Shown piece after piece: positions 49,359 through 59,437 of a DNA stretch of 64,000 nt; positions within the stretch are counted from its first letter, which is position 1; the number at the start of each line of letters is the position of its first letter. The DNA is from Pelargonium x hortorum (Eukaryota; Streptophyta; Magnoliopsida; Geraniales; Geraniaceae). Location of the stretch: assembly GCA_036897525.1 (NCBI GenBank), contig JAYMTJ010000022.1, positions 1 through 64,000 on the forward strand. The letters run 5' to 3'. The notes beneath the pieces are model-generated. The model worked only from the letters and a program-made list of their open reading frames with translations, was not told the DNA's origin and did no database searches. A program made the translations under genes and the position numbers.

Positions 49359-50650
49359 ATAAAAGGATCCTTTATTCCGCCAGATTTCGGTATAAATGAA
49401 CTTAGTACTATCTTTATTAGCGTTCAGCAAGTAAATAAGTTATAGTAAAGGGGTTAGGAGTCCTACTAGAGACAGGTTATAGGCATAATTCTCAGAGTAA
49501 ACTTAAGTGGAAAGGATTAGTTAAATAGCTGTTTCATTGTTTCGTAGTCATAAATATGTTTGTTTGTTTTTATTAAACCCTAAGACACCTATGGATGTCA
49601 GAATTGATTTGACTCGATTTGAAGAACTTGTTCTCATTGACCCCTTTGAATTTCTTGAGTAAAAGTGTCCAGAATTTTACATATATACTTCTCTCCGACT
49701 TTATGACTTTGTGTTTCTTACAAGACTGAAGGCTGCTTAGTGGTTTTCTTCTTAAGTTTGTGCGAGTCTAAGTTTCTCCTTTTTCTTATACGAATATCAA
49801 GAATCAATAGGATACGAAAGGTATTCAAGACATAAATACAAAAAGATTAGTCAAGGCGTGCGTATAGTTTGCAAGAAAAGAAAGTTTAAGCTGTAGCCAG
49901 TAAAAAGTCTATCAAATAGCGATTACTTCTGAAGTAAGGGTCTTTCTTAAAGTATTGTAAAAGCCAGGGTTTCCTGAATTGTGTATTAGATATACGAACT
50001 GAGTAAGCCTTTAGTAGAGCTTTCATTTTTGGATTTCTAATTCTAGAAACTTATATTATTAGAATCATACGCTTGTAGTATTCGCGAACTTGGAATATCA
50101 GGAACAACGCTTTAATCACAACGAGAAGAAACCCATTCCTTTTGATAGCCAATTACTCGGACAATACAACATTTTACCCCGCTTAGTTATTGGTAGTAAG
50201 TTTTGAACTTTCGATTGTTGTATTAGAAGCTGGGTGCTTAACCAAATTTCCTAGGATAAAACAAACTCTTATGGTAGGGCCCGTACCCCTTTTGAATTTA
50301 CATAGGGTTTTCATTCCCCTATACGGAAAAGTTACTCTAATTAGCTTTCGATCCAAAAAAAGACTAGCAGTTGTTTTTTTACGAGCGGTTGTGGTATTTG
50401 CTCCTAACACCGGGATTCCTCTTAGCTCAGTCAATTAATACAACAAGATTTAAGAATTTAAGTATATCACTAAAAAAAGGAAAGCTATCTTTTCTCGAAA
50501 ATTGCTTATTAGTGTAAAAAATATAATAGTAGAGATAACTGATAACTAAAAATAAGACGGGACCCTTGTTTTATGTACTTTGATTTACCATTTAGCAAAT
50601 AAATGTCTTGTTATCCGTGTGTATAGACCCCTTTTTTGAGAACCGCGAAA

Positions 50651-50717
50651 CACTCTATAGACTTGAACCAATGAACAATAGACTTAACTTTCTAATATTT
50701 ATTCAGATTATCCAACC
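50651..50717 (-). pseudogene. tRNA-like relic related to the one at 49290-49358
   Basis: The minus strand shows GGTTGGATAATC, then after an A/T-rich middle CTATTGTTCATTGG, TTCAAGTCTATAG. TCATTGGTTCAA matches the T-arm of plastid-type elongator trnM. Only three T-stem pairs form, one of them G-U, and no anticodon arm can be folded. It lies 1.35 kb from a similar relic on the same strand. Confidence 0.3.
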
Positions 50718-53044
50718 AAAGGGTGGACATACAAAAATTAGGAAAGAAAAAGGCGGTTTAAAGTAAACTATTCTAATATAACCTGAATTTTTGCGTTAAG
50801 CTTCTTTTCGATACTGCTGTAATCCCCAGTTTCTTTTTAATGAACCCTATTTATTATGATACACATACCACTAAGTTTATACGCCATTCTTTATAAAAAG
50901 TCACTGCTACCATTGCCTAAATTTCGATGATTAAAGGATTCTAGTCTAGGAATAATGGATAAAGTTTAGTATCTAAAAGCTAGGTTTTACATACCCTTTG
51001 ATTACTCATCATTGAAATAATAAAGTTTTAACATAATTATTGACTTTGTTCCATTTCCAACTTTCTGGAGCTGCGGTTCGAAACCTACTAGAATACCTAT
51101 GACACACCTTATTTCAAACACTTCTAGTTAAAGGTTTCGCTTTAGTTCTATTAGATGTGTTTTGCTTTTCAGAATGTAGAATAAAATCAGTCTAATCAGA
51201 TTCTTCTGTATTTCCGTACTATCACAAATGAAGGACCGTGTTCCGTCGTAGCATTCTGTAGTATAATTGAAGCTTAAGTTAGCCTATATCTTCGTAATAA
51301 GCTAACTTCTAAAGAAAAACTGATTGAACTGAACTTCAGTGTTAAGAGATCTAAGTTCTTTCGAATCAGGATTTATATAGCACAGCTTGGAATACAAGAA
51401 TGGGGCACGGATCCTTTTTCAATTAAATCTTAGTTTACCTGGTATAAAAGAAAGAGAAACCTAGGCTCTTACCTAATTCAAACTTATTCATATGTAAACG
51501 TCTGCTCGGCCGAGAAAAACTCATAGCTGTAGCTACTTTTTAGTAAAGTGAAGAGACATAGACTGTGGATTTCAAGCTCAAATAAGAATTGAAAAACTTT
51601 CATTTCATGCATAAAGAGTTTAGCTCTTCCCTTGTTGTCTAGTGCTTCGAGTCAAAGCTATAGAGTCCTTTATACTTATGTATGTGCCCCCTTCTTTTTT
51701 TGTAACCCCCAATTTCTGCCTCCCTTCATCTGGCTAAACGGAGTTTTTTCTACAGATAACTCGAAAACGCTTATTATACCATCAATCTTAGGATTCGGTA
51801 ATTCACTACTCTTCAAAAGGGTTTGTCATAGGAGGGTACCCTCTTTTCACAGCATTGCTAATTATTCTACTACAATACAAATACAAATTTTGGCATAATA
51901 GTTTTTTCTATAGTAATTACCTCGGAAAAAGATTGCTTCTGTATTTATTCCCTTTCATGTGGTATTTTTACCCACTCTCATTTCAAGACACTCAAAGACT
52001 TTGATTTAGGATTTGGGTCGAAAGTATAAAGCACCTCACTTCTACCATTTTACTAGAATTTCTAGGCACTAAATCTCTTCTTCTCAAAATAGGGATTGCG
52101 TCTTCAATGTCAAAGAGAACCTTTATATGGTTATATGGAGCTCTCTTATAAGCTAAAGCATAAGCGCGCACAAGCGTTCCAGGAGCTTCCTAATCTGCTT
52201 ATTAACCAAGACCCGCCTGTTAAGGAAAGGACTGTTGAGCTGAAATACCTACCGTTCTCCTCTCGGATGGATAAAGTTGTACCTTGTGCTTTATTCTAGA
52301 CCCATTAAGAAGTGTCATTTTGACTTAAAAGGGATGCCTTGCTAAATAAAAAGGTTAAGACTATATTCTGAACTCCTTAATTTTGAGGCGGGTTCCTTTC
52401 CTTCTTGGATTAAAGGTTTGAATATATATATGAATTGCTTATAAAAATCAGGTAAAAGTTTGGATTTCTATCCTATGATAAGGGGTCCCAACTAGGACAA
52501 AATGGAGCAGGATTCCTAATGTAATGAGTCAAAAACCTCAATGAAATATTCGAAGTCTATTTGCTACTCTTACTGGAAAGAAACCCTTCAGTACACTTTA
52601 TTCATTATTATCCAAAAATTATATACTGGAATCCTTGGAGTCTCTTGGAAAGCTCCTTTATAAAGCTTTGGAAGTGTATTATATAGTATATGCCTTAATT
52701 AAAGCTTTTCTTAGGTTTACACTGAAGCCCTTATAAACTATGACTCTTAATTGTATTTTTATAATTTACCAGTTTCGTTAGAAGATAATTCTTTGGATAT
52801 CAAGGCTGAGTCCCTGGAAAATTTGCTTAAACTCTAGTCAGTGCGCTTCTCGTGGTATTACTTAATGGAGTTATTTACACTATCCTTAATTTTAGCTATC
52901 AATCTTAAAAAGAAATTGTTTATAGAAGTCATTTTTATTAAAGGAAAATATTTAAGACTAGAAATTACCTCACTTAGAGAGAGCATTACATACCAAAAAT
53001 TATACTAAAGGAAAACTGAATCCATTTTTTTTCTTAGAAGCCGA
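50718..53044. other. non-coding spacer
   Basis: A/T-rich spacer with an isolated T-loop motif at 51068-51083. Open frames at 51632-51898 and 52096-52299 show no motif. Just before this interval, 50183-50438 is open on both strands for 82-83 codons. Confidence 0.5.
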
Positions 53045-53120
53045 GTCTATTTATTTGTTGTGCTGTCAACAGTACCCCAGAAATCTCATATTCTTTAATA
53101 GTAGAGCTGCTTGTTATAAT
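53045..53120 (+). repeat. diverged repeat of about 75 bases, copy 2
   Basis: Second copy of the repeat at 12285-12360, same strand, 41 kb away. Confidence 0.5.
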
Positions 53121-54600
53121 ACCCTCCTAGCTAGAATAAGTTTCATATGAAAAGTATACCTTCTTAAACAAACGGAAAGGGCAGGGCCCGGATATTTGTC
53201 ATTAGAGAGAGATAAGGTATATATAATATCTGGTAGGAATAAGAGCTTAGCTTGTTGTTAAGTCCATGTCAATAAGCCTCCGTATAGTCATAGTCAGGAG
53301 ACTTTAACTAAAGCGATTTATAGAGTATATCTATGCCCTATACCCCTTATAAAGAACAAAGTCCTCGTATTGGTGCGCGAGAAAGGGATTGGCAAAGTAG
53401 CAAGTTTTAATCTTTAGTGTAGGTAGTCGAGGGAGCTTAGTAAAGCAAAAAAGCCGAGGTTTCCTTAATAGTTGTTACGTATGTAAGACGAACGTGGGCT
53501 TAATCCCTTTGCAGAGGTTATGTATACTACCCCTTTTAATATAAGATATAGCTGATACGGGGCTCTATCTTTTTATATACATATGTTTCTTTATACTTAA
53601 TAATAATCCTTGAACATTTTTATAAGATAAGTCGGATACTCTACCAAGATATTAATTACTATATTTCATTTATATTAGAAGTACAGGCACCCTCTAAAAA
53701 GTATACTCGCATTACTTTGAACTTATATTAGTTTCTGGCCCCGCTTTGTCTAAGAATTGGGTTCTTCCCATCTGAATAATGGTAAACACTACATCTGAGC
53801 TGAGTCTCACTTTATACTTAAGGAGCCCTGAACTGCGCTCCAAAACTGAATAATCACAAAAATTCTGAAATTATCTCATTGGATTCTTTGGTCTCCCTTC
53901 CTTTTTTTACTTGTCTATGTTATGTTGGTATATTATATACTTTGCCTATGCTTGATTTCGCTATCAAGAAAGGATTTCTACTTTCTTTTTTGTAATTTAA
54001 GCTTTGCTGAGCTTTCTCAAATCCCTGATTGCGATTAATCCCATTTTGTTGGTTAGTTCAAATATTCTAGTCCTTATATTTATGAGTCTTCTTATCTTAG
54101 GGTAAATCAGAAGAATTCCTATTGAAACAACCAATTCCTTTGTACCAAACCGCAACGTCTTAATTCTATTATTGTATTGAAAAATCCCCGGACTGTATTA
54201 TATCGAAGATAAAAAGACTCCTTTATTACTTCAAAGCTCCTCCTTTTTTTAGACCCCCTTAGGCATAAGCTAGACTAAACCCGAAGTTTTCATTTATAAG
54301 TAAGGACTCTAAAACCTCAAACTGGTATATCCTTAATCAAAAACCTTAGTACAGGTAATTACTATTTTAAGCCATCTCCCTTGACTAATAAGTCTTTCTT
54401 TCAGTTGTTTGGGCTTACTCTAGCTTTATTTTACCTACTAATCTTTCGCGAATTTAAGAGGCAAGGGAATCTCGATTCTGGGCGAGCAATAAAAAAGTTC
54501 TATTACTATAGAGAGGATGGAAACCCAGTAAATAGATAATACACTATTCCTCTTGACTGTAACGTAGGGAGGGCGGGTAGTTTATTGAATAGACATAGAT

Positions 54601-54885
54601 ACATTATAACACCCACTAACTTATTACTGACTTATTGATTTGCTTTTGTATTCTTCTTAATTTTTGTATACCTAATTTCTTAAGAGGTATGCTCTGTATC
54701 AGTATCCTAATCTGCTTAGAGCTATAACTATTTTATGAGTTGTACTACTCTTCATAGGAGCTCCTGTACCTGTCCTAGGAGAGATACCCTTCTTCTCTTC
54801 TTGTAGCCCTTGGTGTTCTTGTTGCCTGTATTCCCTGGAACTTAGTGTAGCTATTGTATTACTTAAATTATTCTATAAAAAATAG
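54601..54885 (+). other. island with a cysteine-rich hydrophobic open stretch
   Basis: This is a pyrimidine-rich plus strand. The frame 54739-54885 is open for 48 codons and begins VVLLFIGAPVPVLGEIPFF. AGTGTAGCT occurs at 54844-54852. TCCTAGGAG here and TCTTAGGAG in the 47.7 kb island sit in similar contexts, so the two may share ancestry. No family is recognised. Confidence 0.3.
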
Positions 54886-55930
54886 AAATATACGAATCAT
54901 ATAATAACACCTTAGTTATGGATAGGATTCTAAATAGCAAGGGCGGGCCTCTTATCTACTCTTCCTTAAGAAAAATCCACTAAAAAGGAGACTGCTTTCT
55001 CATATGAAATAAAAAGCAGAATATGTTATTAATCCTAGAAACCGAATCTAAAAACGGTATTAAAAGGAGCCTCCGCTTTACTTAAATTGAAATTAACCTG
55101 CAACCTCGTATAATATAAGGACTGTCTAATACGAGTTGTATTTTTTTTTCTAACCAAGCAATTTCACAAGCCGCTTGAACCTATGCTTAGTTAATAAATT
55201 TTTGGGGTAGAAAACCGCAGTAATAACGAAGGAAATAGAAAATTGAAACAGTCTAGCAAGGGTAAGTTGAGAGGGCAAGACACTTAAAGGAATAAGGGAA
55301 ACAGCTCCTTGTTTTCTGTAATCTTAGTGCACAACAGCGTAAACTCTTAATATTTTAATCTTATCCTATTCAAAGATAACTTCAGAAGTAGCAAATCCCA
55401 CCTTTTATATTAGCTAGAGTAGTAAACCTGTTATAATCTTACTTAAGAAAAAAGTACTCAATGGGTTTATCTATACTCATTTTTGTAAAGTTATCAATAA
55501 GAAATCACGGGACATACGCCTATCCAAGCATACGATTGAGTATCCCAGAACGACACTCATGGCACGCCTTTCTCTTTTTTTAACGACTTATCAAACGTTT
55601 GAGAGACCACTAGAGTTGCTATCGACACATTTTCAATTTAATAAAATAATTTAAGCAATTTAAGGCTAAGATAAAGTGATATATTTTTCAAATCTACCTC
55701 TATTATAGATTTCCCAGTTCAAAGCGAAGAGAACGCTTTCTAACTAGTAGGACAGTATAAAGAGCAGACGCTGGACCGTGCCAAAAGAGTAAAATAGAAG
55801 TTAAATCACAGAAGTAAACTAAATTCCTCAAGAGGTGGTAAGGGAATCCTTCTATTCTAGGTAAAGTCAACAACAAAAAAGCGGATGTAGGTCCCTAATA
55901 TTGTTTAGTTATCTATATATACTACAATAG

Positions 55931-55985
55931 GCAGAGTTAGAACCCAGGGCCTTCGTTCGAGTTACTCTAACATCACCGAACCTTA
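55931..55985 (-). pseudogene. tRNA-like relic with a G-U-rich T-arm
   Basis: The minus strand has GGTTCGGTGATGTTAGAGTA as a D-arm-like region, ACTCGAACGAAGGCC in the middle, and CTGGGTTCTAACTCTGCC at the T-arm. Four T-stem pairs can form if G-U is allowed. The order and spacing are tRNA-like. The amino acid is uncertain. Confidence 0.3.
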
Positions 55986-57349
55986 TAGAAAATTTATAAG
56001 GATTTAGAGAATAAATATGGAGGACTTTCACAAAAGACTTTGTCCCTCGGCAAAAAAGATTTTTCCGACCCTAACTCTCCATACACCCAAAAGCCGGTCT
56101 TTAATCAAGTCCGAGAAATAACAAATACGCTTTATCATTTTTTTAGTTCTGTATAAATATTCTTTTAAATTGTGAGCGGTAAACACTTTGTCAAATAAGA
56201 AAAGTTTTGTTGGCCGCAAGTCCCCGTCGGGTTAGGATAAGACACTTTTTTGTGTAATCTAGCCTTCATAAGTTTTCGTTTGAATAGCGCGGAATTGCTT
56301 AAGATAAAGAATTTAAGTAGGAAACAAGTAATGAGGGATCTATCAGATATAAATAAAAAGCAAACTTGTGTAAGAAAACGGAACTTAAAGCATCTGTATT
56401 ACTTACCTTGTATATATATTCTCATTTACAGAAAAAGAACCCTATCCTATATGTATGTTACTTTACCCTTTAGAATTCATTATTTAGAGAAAACAATGAA
56501 TTCTAAGAGCCAGTTAAGGTTAAGGTATACTAATTTAAAGAGAAATACTGTACTATTGAATATCTATGCTAGAATAGATGGAGGCTCTTTATTCAATACA
56601 AATCTTGTTGAAAAAACCTAAGTTCTCCTTTTTACCGAAATCGTTTTTTACAAACTCCCATCTCTTAAACCTGAGAATACCCCGAAAAAAATCTGGTTAC
56701 CTTACCTCACAATACTAAGCGACAAGAGCGTCCTTTCAAAGCAAAACTTCAGGTATTCTAATTAGGAATTTAGGCAAGTTGGTTAGTAATCCCCACGAGC
56801 TATAGATAAAGTTTTGTTTAGCAAATTTGTTCTATTAGGAATCGAGATTTTAGGCAATTGGAATTTATTAAAAATTCGAATAGCTTTACTGATGAAATGT
56901 AAAAGACAGTGTTATTTCATTAACAAGGAGTTCTCATTATCCTGTCTAACTTCTTTAAATTCACTATACCTAAGGGAAGGGTAAACCCAGAATAAAGACT
57001 TTTGGCATGGTCAAAGAAAGAATACAGGGTCTTTTTAGAAGTAACAGAGAAACAACGGATCCTAATCACTTAGACAGGAAGAATTTTCTAGTAATACCTG
57101 TGTTTAGACAAGATAGTGCTTCCTGTTTATCTGCATGAAATGAATGACAAAATGAAAGCCGAAGTAACCAGGGTTAATTTAACCGGAATGTCGTGGGTTC
57201 AATTGCACTCAAAATCTTTACTTTTATTAGTATCAAAAAGATAATAGGAATCATACAGAATTGCTTAAAAAAAAAAAATGAATAAGCTATGAAATCTCTA
57301 TAATTAATCATAAAAGCATATTTTTATTAGATCAGCCTCTCAAGTTCTT
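55986..57349. other. non-coding spacer
   Basis: The frame 56250-56621 (123 codons from TTG, 96 from ATG) is lysine- and arginine-rich with no motif; a frame of this length is expected about once by chance. At 57178-57200 a T-loop motif (CGTGGGTTCAATT) follows the 13-base palindrome GGTTAATTTAACC, a possible tRNA trace. Confidence 0.5.
57064..57076 (+). repeat. AATCACTTAGACA repeat (pair with 42458-42470)
   Basis: Second copy of the 13-mer; see 42458-42470. Confidence 0.5.
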
Positions 57350-57412
57350 TACTGTTGGTACATCAAAACGAAATTGAGCTAGAATCCGCGGGTTCAAAAC
57401 CTACTATGGTCT
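57350..57412 (+). other. isolated tRNA-like T-loop with a weak D-loop motif
   Basis: The plus strand has TGTTGGTACATC, then ATTGAGCTAGAATCCGCGGG, TTCAAAACC. The TTGGTA and GGGTTCAAA motifs are at roughly tRNA spacing, but the T-stem pairs at only two or three positions and no anticodon arm folds. A similar isolated motif (GCGGTTCGAAACC) lies at 51068-51083. Confidence 0.2.
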
Positions 57413-57907
57413 AAAAAATCCTACAGGTCACACACCTCTTTCAGAATATACTACAAAATGGAAGCGCCCCCTTTTTCACGTATACTTTATTAATTACTTA
57501 TCGATTTTAGAAAAAGCAAAATATCAGGAAAACAAAAAACTCTAAGGCAGGTTTAAACTGCTAGCTTGATTGCTTTTTAAAAATTACTAGAGAATACGTA
57601 ATACACGTAGAGGAGTTAGAAATCTGGCACTTTATGACAGTGAACCCGCAAGTTATAGTTAAAGAAAATTCCGGTATGTAAGCCCCCAATTGAATATAGT
57701 GAATGTAGATAGTGAAATTAACTAATTATTCCAAATATGGAACTCATTCTACTGCAGTCTAGCGGTTTGAAAAGTAGGGAACTAAACCGCTGTACTGGGC
57801 TTGCTAATAAATATAGATCCGATCTCTTTTTGCTGTGATATACTAATGGGAAAGTTGAAATTCAATTTTCAGAGCTTTTTAGATCCCTCTTTAGTTTCAT
57901 TTTAATC

Positions 57908-57968
57908 TATTACGAGATTTGAACCTTAGGGCCACTAATTCTACCCAAGCTTTAACCTATGAATTCTA
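57908..57968 (-). pseudogene. highly decayed trnK-like relic
   Basis: The minus strand carries ATAGGTTAAAGCTTGGG, then GAATTAGTGGCCCTAAGG and TTCAAATCTCG. It lines up with the trnK-like copy at 27868-27936, which has GGCAGAGCATTGG, AACTGAGTGGCCGTAGG and TTCGAGTCC at the same spacing. The T-stem is poor and no anticodon can be assigned. Family membership is inferred from order and spacing and is weak. Confidence 0.35.
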
Positions 57969-58410
57969 GGGAGTGCCCGGGATATCCTTTTTATTCTTAA
58001 TTAGAAGCTTTCTTGGACCTCAGGACGAGTTTACTTTTTGAACAAATCTTTCATTTTTATGTTAATAATTAGATTCTTGGATTTACTGTATTACAGGGTT
58101 TTGGTCAATACTCAGAATAGGTTCCGCAAAAGGCAAGCTCCCAGTCACGGTAATAAAATAGTAAAAACTTGCATAATAATCAGGAGTAACCTCAGGATCC
58201 TTCTTCAAGAGTTTACCAATAAAGTTTTCTCAAAAAGGCCGAGCTAAAACTACCCAAAAATGCAGCATGCTATAGTTTTTAAGCAGGTATTAAAAGCTAC
58301 TAATAAACAGGGCTTCCCTTTACTTTAGGATCCTTTGATAATATATAGTAAGCAGATAGTAATGTCTAAATACGTGATTAGCAAAACGGAAATACAATTG
58401 CTAACTAATT

Positions 58411-58475
58411 ACACGCGCTGGGATTTAACCTGTGTCATTACATTACATTACTGAACAAGTAACCCATAAAGTGTC
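58411..58475 (-). pseudogene. weak tRNA-like relic
   Basis: The minus strand contains GGGTTACTTGTTCAGTAATG, then GACACAGGTTAAATCCCAGC. The T-loop motif lacks the usual TTC and the middle is a repeated ATTAC/GTAAT run. It is listed because it lies among three clearer relics between 55.9 and 59.5 kb. It could be chance. Confidence 0.2.
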
Positions 58476-59362
58476 TATACTTATGGACTTAGATAGCCGG
58501 CTCCATGGGTTTCAATTTAAGAAATCCTATTAAATTATAGAAAATGAATTATACCATATTAATATTTGTACATGATTTTGGATACGACGCTATTGATAAA
58601 TATTACTTAAGTCCTTCCGTATTCTAGCACATTAATTAGGAAAACTCAGATAGTAGAATTTTCTTTCCTAAAGTAAAGTCATTTCGTACAAGTAAGTAAG
58701 CTTAAGTAAAGAAATTCTGAGTTACAGAATATAAAGAATATAAAGGAGTGTTTGGTGTTCCTCTGATTTCAGGTTTTGTTTTATTAGGAGAATTTGAAAA
58801 TAAGGAGGGTTACAGGTAATAAGAAAAGCTATGAGTAAGATCCAGACTAAGAGTATAGCTCTTAAGAAGGGTGTTACAGATGGATCCCACCCAGTTATAA
58901 CTTCAACGAATAGAAGATTGCTTTTATAGACTATTCTGCTATGTTCAGCTTTATACAAATACCCTTTTTTAGATACTCCCTACTTCTTTCTGATAATAAA
59001 CAAGAATAAGTTATACCTGAAAATCCCTTTAAAGATTCGACTGAAGGGACAGCTCTTAGGATCTTAGGAGTAGATATAGAAAAAGAAATGCTGCTGGTTT
59101 CAACTTAAACACGGATTTACTACTTATTTGCTTCTATCCTAGCTAAATTACAAAAAGACTAAGAACTTCGCTTCTGTTCATAGTATAAAAAGGGACAAAT
59201 CCTGACGTATTGGGGTAATCTTGATATAGTAGAGGTACCTCTACTTTAATCTAAATAAAATCTGTAAATAAATTCCTATTTGAAAGGAAAGTGACTCGAC
59301 ATACGTCAAAAGTGAGGCAAGCTTGTGCTTGTACAAATATGCAAATGGATTTAGTAAAGAAA
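58476..59362. other. non-coding spacer with a possible membrane peptide frame
   Basis: The minus-strand frame 58722-58958 (78 codons, TTG start) holds one strongly hydrophobic segment, FLRAILLVWILLIAFLITC. The DNA under it includes GAGGGTTACAGGT, also found in the complement of the 47.2 kb island. It is probably island-like relic sequence and not a gene. Confidence 0.35.
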
Positions 59363-59437
59363 GGAGGTGAGAATCGAACCCATGACTTGAGATTCCAGAA
59401 ACCGGTGCTTTACTATGTTATGTAGAGCTATACTCCA
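59363..59437 (-). pseudogene. trnQ-like relic, possibly a hybrid with a trnS 3' half
   Basis: The minus strand begins TGGAGTATAGC and continues to GCACCGGTTTCTGGAATC, which resembles plant mitochondrial trnQ(UUG) (TGGAGTATAGCC and CACCGGTTTTTGGTACC). The 3' half, TCATGGGTTCGATTC followed by CACCTCC, looks more like trnS (TCATGGGTTCGAATCC, TTCCTCC). Four of five T-stem pairs form, but the 3' strand does not pair with TGGAGTA. The D-loop is enlarged. Either this is one decayed trnQ, or two tRNA relics joined at the anticodon. Confidence 0.45.

Noticed and set aside
50183-50438. Overlapping 82- and 83-codon frames open on both strands, considered as a ribosomal protein remnant
   Set aside because: Neither translation matches the mitochondrial ribosomal proteins I compared from memory (L2, L5, L14, L16, S10, S12). 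It remains unexplained but unsupported.
56250-56621. 123-codon lysine/arginine-rich open frame
   Set aside because: It starts at TTG, has no motif, and a frame this long is expected about once in 64 kb at this composition.
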